Shown: positions 61,259 through 64,000 of the stretch, piece by piece
Layout: each line of letters starts with the position of its first letter
How positions within the stretch are numbered: the stretch's first letter is position 1
DNA from: Pseudomonas baetica
GTDB taxonomy: Bacteria; Pseudomonadota; Gammaproteobacteria; Pseudomonadales; Pseudomonadaceae
Direction: 5' to 3'
DNA: 64,000 bases
Assembly (NCBI RefSeq): GCF_019733355.1
Contig: NZ_JAIHLQ010000024.1
Coordinates: 1 to 64,000, forward strand
Program-made: the position numbers and the translations under genes
Notes under the pieces: model-generated
Database searches by the model: none
Seen by the model: only the letters and a program-made list of their open reading frames with translations
Told to the model about the DNA's origin: nothing

Positions 61259-61286
61259 TGACTGGGTATGCGTTCGTGCATATTAT
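61258..61286 (+). promoter_or_regulatory. Strong sigma70 promoter of the tailocin operon
   Basis: TTGACT (61258-61263) and TATTAT (61281-61286) lie exactly 17 bases apart. Operator 2 touches the -35 and operator 3 fills the spacer up to the -10, a standard repression layout. A start near 61293 is predicted. All downstream tailocin genes run in this direction. Confidence 0.75.
61268..61281. promoter_or_regulatory. Putative repressor operator 3 (inside the promoter spacer)
   Basis: ATGCGTTCGTGCAT, with the same ATGC-N6-GCAT pattern, lies between the -35 and -10. Its centre is 23 bases from operator 2. Confidence 0.75.
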
Positions 61287-61292
61287 TGCCAC

Positions 61293-61551
61293 CAAGCCGC
61301 TCGACAAAGCGGCTGGAAACGAAAGCTCTTTAGTTCCACAAGAACAGGCAGCGATGAACCGGCCTCAACGGTTCAGAGGGTTGGCAACTGACCCGGGTGT
61401 GCAGCGTAAAGCACCAGAAGCAGTTATCCGGCGGGCAGGGACCGCGGTCGGAAAAACAATTTGAACGGACTCGTACCGCGCCAGTAGCGCCGAAAAGTCA
61501 GCTTCCTTCATGGGCATAGGATTTGAAGGAAGGCGAAGGAGCGCATTACTG
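61293..61551 (+). other. Long structured leader RNA before the first repeat terminator
   Basis: About 260 bases separate the predicted start from the first terminator. Visible structures are GCCGCT/AGCGGC near 61295-61312, ACCGGCC...GGTT near 61358 and a 9-bp stem CTTCCTTCA/TGAAGGAAG (61502-61510 with 61524-61532). The open frame crossing here begins at a TTG upstream of the predicted start site. A 36-codon frame from ATG 61353 has no clear Shine-Dalgarno. I treat the stretch as untranslated leader, possibly regulatory; function is inference. Confidence 0.4.
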
Positions 61552-61590
61552 AAAAGCCCGGCGGACTGCCGGGCTTTTTGGAATGCCTGC
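61541..61590 (+). repeat. Terminator-bearing direct repeat, copy 1
   Basis: The unit is GCGCATTACTGAAAAG plus a GCCCGGC/GCCGGGC hairpin, a T5 run and GGAATGCCTGCC. The terminator proper is 61552-61579 (11-bp stem, loop GGACT). Copies 2 and 3 lie at 62100 and 62721. Confidence 0.88.
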
Positions 61591-61649
61591 CCCGATGCAG
61601 ACAGATAAATCTATGCCGCGAAACCGGCGATCAAATAAGGATGTTAGCA

Positions 61650-62075
61650 ATGAGTTTGAAAAAATATGCACGCGTAGTGAATGGCAAAGTCGACAACATC
61701 TTCGAAACGGTCAATCTGATCACCGAAGAGTTTCCCAGCGACCAAGTGTGGGTCGACGTTACCGCTACCGCCGCTGGCCAGGTTGACTACGGCCACAACG
61801 CGGTCAACACCGACGGCGTCTGGTCTTTCGCCCCCGAGTTCCCTTGGGGCCAATCTGTGTTGGGTGAACAACTGCGCAATGAAAAAACGCGTCGGTTCGA
61901 CAATTTAATCACCCGTGTCGTGTCTGCCGGGCTGCAATACAAAGTTGATCTGGGCATTGCCACTACTGCGGAGCAGCTGTATCTGAGCGCGTTCAAGGAG
62001 TACTGCGTGGCTTTCACTCAGGTCAATAAACAGCCTGATTTTCCGGTGACCATCGTTTGGCCAGAGTTGCCGTAA
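61650..62075 (+). CDS. Tail-fibre-assembly-like protein 1
   Basis: A 141-residue protein. Its N-terminal strand-rich part (KKYARVVNGKVDNIFETV ... VWVDVT ... DGVWSFAPEF) and helical C-terminus ending YCVAFTQVN..PDFPVTIVWPELP resemble phage tail-fibre assembly chaperones (Tfa/gp38). I start at ATG 61650 because TAAGGA lies 8 bases upstream. It sits between repeat copies 1 and 2. No fibre gene is adjacent: in R-type tailocins Tfa normally follows the fibre gene, so the position is odd. The shared C-terminus with the next gene marks them as paralogues. Confidence 0.7.
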   Translation: MSLKKYARVVNGKVDNIFETVNLITEEFPSDQVWVDVTATAAGQVDYGHNAVNTDGVWSFAPEFPWGQSVLGEQLRNEKTRRFDNLITRVVSAGLQYKVDLGIATTAEQLYLSAFKEYCVAFTQVNKQPDFPVTIVWPELP

Positions 62076-62099
62076 GTCGCGAGAGTTAATTAATTATTG

Positions 62100-62140
62100 A
62101 AAAGCCCGGTCAATTGCCGGGCTTTTTGGAATGCCTGCTT
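62100..62140 (+). repeat. Terminator-bearing direct repeat, copy 2
   Basis: AAAAGCCCGG (62100-62109) pairs with CCGGGCTTTTT (62117-62127), followed by GGAATGCCTGC as in copy 1. The upstream GCGCATTACTG segment of copies 1 and 3 is replaced here by TTAATTAATTATTG. It lies 24 bases after the first assembly-like gene. Confidence 0.85.
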
Positions 62141-62227
62141 GGAGCTCTCATCGCGCCGTGGATCCTTGAGCTGAACGACAGGTTTGCACAAAACAATGCA
62201 GTGCCTGAACTTTATAAGGAGTTGAAA

Positions 62228-62674
62228 GTGAATCGTTATGTCTACATTGGCAGTGCCTACGCCACCAACTTTGCGCTGGTTATCCAGATTCTGGATACGG
62301 AGGAGGGCATGCCGACTGCGCCGATCGAGGGAGTATCGGGCATATGGGTTGATGCAACTAGCAATACAGCAGTTCAAGTCGGCTGGAAGGCTTTTCAGTC
62401 CTGGCAACCGAATGGCACCAGCGTATTTGTTTTTGTTGAGCTGACCGAGGAAGACCACCTCGTGATCGCACGTGCCCGCCTTCGCAAGGAGCTGGATGAC
62501 GCCGTCGAATGGCTGAATTTCCACCCTCTGCATTACAAGCACGATCTGGGTATTGCTACGTCTGAAGAAGAGGCAAAGTTGCTCGCTTACAAGCAGTACT
62601 TCGTGGCTCTTGGCGAAGTGAACAATCAACCCGGCTACCCTGCCTCGATCAACTGGCCAGTGATCCCCTTCTGA
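62228..62674 (+). CDS. Tail-fibre-assembly-like protein 2
   Basis: A 148-residue protein starting at GTG 62228 with TAAGGAG 6 bases upstream; the frame extends further but through the repeat. The C-terminal third (HYKHDLGIATSEEEAKLLAY ... VALGEVNNQPGYPASINWP) aligns by eye with that of protein 1 (QYKVDLGIATTAEQ ... VAFTQVNKQPDFPVTIVWP), while the N-terminal half is different. This suggests a common chaperone-like tail with swapped front domains. It lies between repeat copies 2 and 3. Function is inferred only. Confidence 0.65.
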   Translation: MNRYVYIGSAYATNFALVIQILDTEEGMPTAPIEGVSGIWVDATSNTAVQVGWKAFQSWQPNGTSVFVFVELTEEDHLVIARARLRKELDDAVEWLNFHPLHYKHDLGIATSEEEAKLLAYKQYFVALGEVNNQPGYPASINWPVIPF

Positions 62675-62720
62675 TTTCGTCATGAGCGGCAGTGCAAAAA
62701 CTGCAGTGCAAAAGCGAGAG

Positions 62721-62770
62721 CGCATTACTGAAAAGCCCGGCCCCAATGCCGGGCTTTTTGGAATGCCTAC
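62721..62770 (+). repeat. Terminator-bearing direct repeat, copy 3
   Basis: CGCATTACTG plus AAAAGCCCGGC (62731-62741), loop CCCAAT and GCCGGGCTTTTT (62748-62759), then GGAATGCCTACC. It is nearly identical to copy 1 including the upstream GAGCGCATTACTG, and lies 46 bases after protein 2 and 62 bases before the holin. Confidence 0.88.
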
Positions 62771-62832
62771 CTCAAGAGAAAACGATTGAACCCAACACAC
62801 ACCATTCATCAATCACCCCCAGGAGGCGTGAC

Positions 62833-63171
62833 ATGACAAGCGAGCAACAAGCGTTGGCGGACATGCCGATCTGGCTGGTCATCCTACTCGCCGTAGTGGG
62901 CGGGGTGTCCGGCGAAATGTGGCGCGCCGACAAGGAAGGCGCCCGCGGCTGGTCATTGCTGCGGCGCCTGGCCCTACGCTCCGGCGCCTGCATGATCTGC
63001 GGCGTCTCGGCAATCATGCTGCTGTATGCCGCAGGATTGTCGATCTGGGCCGCCGGCGCCTTTGGTTGCCTGACCGCAATGGCTGGCGCCGACGTCGCTA
63101 TCGGTCTTTACGAGCGCTGGGCCGCCAAGCGCATTGGCGTCTGCGAAGTCCCGCCGCGCGACCAGCCTTAA
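62833..63171 (+). CDS. Phage-type holin of the tailocin lysis cassette
   Basis: A 112-residue small membrane protein. Predicted helices are at about residues 11-30 (MPIWLVILLAVVGGVSG), 52-68 and 72-90. A charged C-terminus follows (RWAAKRIGVCEVPPRDQP). The order holin, PA0615-like gene, gpV matches R-pyocin clusters (PA0614-PA0616), which supports the holin call. A perfect AGGAGG lies 6 bases before the ATG. An endolysin is not within the window. Confidence 0.82.
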   Translation: MTSEQQALADMPIWLVILLAVVGGVSGEMWRADKEGARGWSLLRRLALRSGACMICGVSAIMLLYAAGLSIWAAGAFGCLTAMAGADVAIGLYERWAAKRIGVCEVPPRDQP

Positions 63172-63241
63172 CCCTGACTGTTTTCCGTGCCGCCATTTTG
63201 GCGGCAGGGCTTCGCGTGGACGATTGAAAAGGAGGTCATGT

Positions 63242-63763
63242 ATGCCCACACCGATCCAGCAGCCGTCGCAACTGTTCACAGCCATTGCGACGACGTTGCG
63301 CAACACCGCAGGACTCACCCTCAGTGTCGGCAATCAAGATGATTTCAATGCTCCCGGCGATCAGGCCTGGGTGCTGATCGACTTCGACCGAAATTCGTCG
63401 GGAGTTCGCTCCGCCGATGGGCGAATTGCTCATGTCATGACGTTGTCGCTGCAAGTCATCCCGGCGCTTTCCGCCACGGCATTTGTCGCCTGCGATCTGA
63501 TCGCCGTGCTGAAAAACCTGATCACCGACAACCGCTGGAATCTGCCTGGCGATCAATGCGATTTGCCGATGAATATTGATGGCTTGCCATCACTACTCAT
63601 CCGCGCCGATCAGCAATACAAGGCCTGGACATTGACGTTCAACCAGACCCTCTACCTTGGCCCGACGCTGCTCGACGATCCACTCGGCACGCCGAAATTC
63701 GCCCGTACCTGGGAAGTCAGCAATATCGACGACCCCGACCAATACACCGCGCTGGAGGCCTGA
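63242..63763 (+). CDS. Tailocin structural/assembly protein, PA0615-like
   Basis: A 173-residue soluble protein between the holin and gpV genes. The ATG 63242 has AAGGAGG 6 bases upstream. The sequence has a helical N-terminus (PSQLFTAIATTLRNTAG) and a strand-rich remainder (AWVLIDFDRNSSG, HVMTLSLQVIP, AWTLTFNQTLYLGP). This is reminiscent of tail-terminator/completion proteins, but I cannot name a domain. Position equals the hypothetical gene PA0615 of the R-pyocin cluster. It ends 3 bases before gpV. Confidence 0.78.
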   Translation: MPTPIQQPSQLFTAIATTLRNTAGLTLSVGNQDDFNAPGDQAWVLIDFDRNSSGVRSADGRIAHVMTLSLQVIPALSATAFVACDLIAVLKNLITDNRWNLPGDQCDLPMNIDGLPSLLIRADQQYKAWTLTFNQTLYLGPTLLDDPLGTPKFARTWEVSNIDDPDQYTALEA

Positions 63764-63766
63764 CCG

Positions 63767-64000
63767 ATGTTCGACGCATTACTGCGTATGCAACTGGGCC
63801 CGATCATCGAGCGCCTGGCCGAGATGGAAGCGGAAATCGAAGACCTGCATCGGCGTGCCGAGAGCTACTGCCGCATCGGCGTCTGCCAGACAGTCGACGC
63901 GGCGAGCAACACCTGCACGGTCAGCCACGGTGGCCTGCTCACGCCGGCCATCAAGTTCTTCAATCCGAGCGCCGGAGCGCAGAGCGAATCGCGGATCCCG
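63767..64000 (+). CDS. Baseplate assembly protein V / spike (gpV), 5' part
   Basis: The first 78 codons of a P2 gpV-like spike protein, cut by the window end. The visible part has an N-terminal helix with acidic heptads (LAEMEAEIEDLHRRAESY) and then the first OB-fold strands (IGVCQTVDAASNTCTVSHGG). This closely resembles PA0616 of the R-pyocin cluster as remembered. GGAGG at the end of the preceding gene serves as Shine-Dalgarno. The tail fibre, sheath and tube genes should follow beyond the window. Confidence 0.88.
   Translation, partial: MFDALLRMQLGPIIERLAEMEAEIEDLHRRAESYCRIGVCQTVDAASNTCTVSHGGLLTPAIKFFNPSAGAQSESRIP

Noticed and set aside
61258..61464. 68-codon frame after the tailocin operators
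   Set aside because: It begins with TTG at the -35 hexamer, upstream of the predicted transcript start. The internal ATG at 61353 has no clear Shine-Dalgarno and the product looks like no protein I know. I treat the region as leader RNA.
61541..62770. Repeat array read as CRISPR
   Set aside because: Repeats are 550-630 bases apart with whole genes between them, and each is an intrinsic terminator. There are no short regular spacers or cas genes.
1..64000. tRNA, rRNA, integrase or att-site signals, especially around the tailocin start
   Set aside because: Looked for and not seen. The mutS-side junction shows no tRNA-derived repeat, in keeping with a stably inherited tailocin rather than a mobile prophage.

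Overview
This 64 kb window is the chromosome of a Pseudomonas, most likely of the P. fluorescens group. The evidence is the gene order (rpsB-tsf-pyrH-frr-uppS-cdsA-dxr-rseP-bamA-skp-lpxD-fabZ-lpxA-lpxB-rnhB-dnaE-accA-tilS-pyrG-kdsA-eno-ftsB-ispD and nlpD-rpoS-rsmZ-fdxA-mutS), the small RNA RsmZ between rpoS and fdxA, fluorescens-type REP/REPIN repeats, and the start of a phage-tail (tailocin) locus directly beside mutS. About nine tenths of the window is conserved housekeeping sequence. The last 5.2 kb is accessory.

Layout. 1-8.5 kb: plsB, a CapB-type cold-shock gene, a small conserved gene, rlmA, dapE and an NdvB-type glucan synthase. 8.5-16.7 kb: tcdA, divergent csdE-csdA (tRNA modification and sulfur transfer), dapD, a YffB-type ArsC-family gene, a Na+/H+ antiporter, an AT-rich metzincin-like protease gene and dapC. 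16.7-20.2 kb: glnD and map on the minus strand. 20.6-46.7 kb: a long plus-strand run for translation (rpsB, tsf, frr), UMP/CTP synthesis (pyrH, pyrG), isoprenoids (dxr, ispD, uppS), phospholipid and fatty acids (cdsA, fabZ, accA), lipid A/KDO (lpxD, lpxA, lpxB, kdsA), outer-membrane assembly (rseP, bamA, skp), replication (dnaE, rnhB), tilS, eno and ftsB. 46.8-49.9 kb: a formaldehyde-detoxification cassette (gfnR / adhC-fghA). 49.9-55 kb: ispF-truD-surE-pcm-nlpD-rpoS. 55-58.6 kb: rsmZ with its GacA box, fdxA and mutS.

58.6-64 kb: a tailocin locus begins. It has a self-cleaving CI/PrtR-type repressor, a foreign-looking O-acyltransferase on the opposite strand, a strong sigma70 promoter with three repressor-like operators, two small tail-fibre-assembly-like genes each bracketed by copies of one terminator-bearing repeat, then a holin, a PA0615-like protein and the start of baseplate protein gpV, cut by the window end. 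A matching operator upstream of the repressor suggests autoregulation. The operator set, the terminator-bracketed cassette pair and the acyltransferase are the least ordinary parts of the window.

I saw no tRNA, rRNA, insertion sequence or CRISPR array. All family assignments come from reading the translated sequence. No database search was possible.
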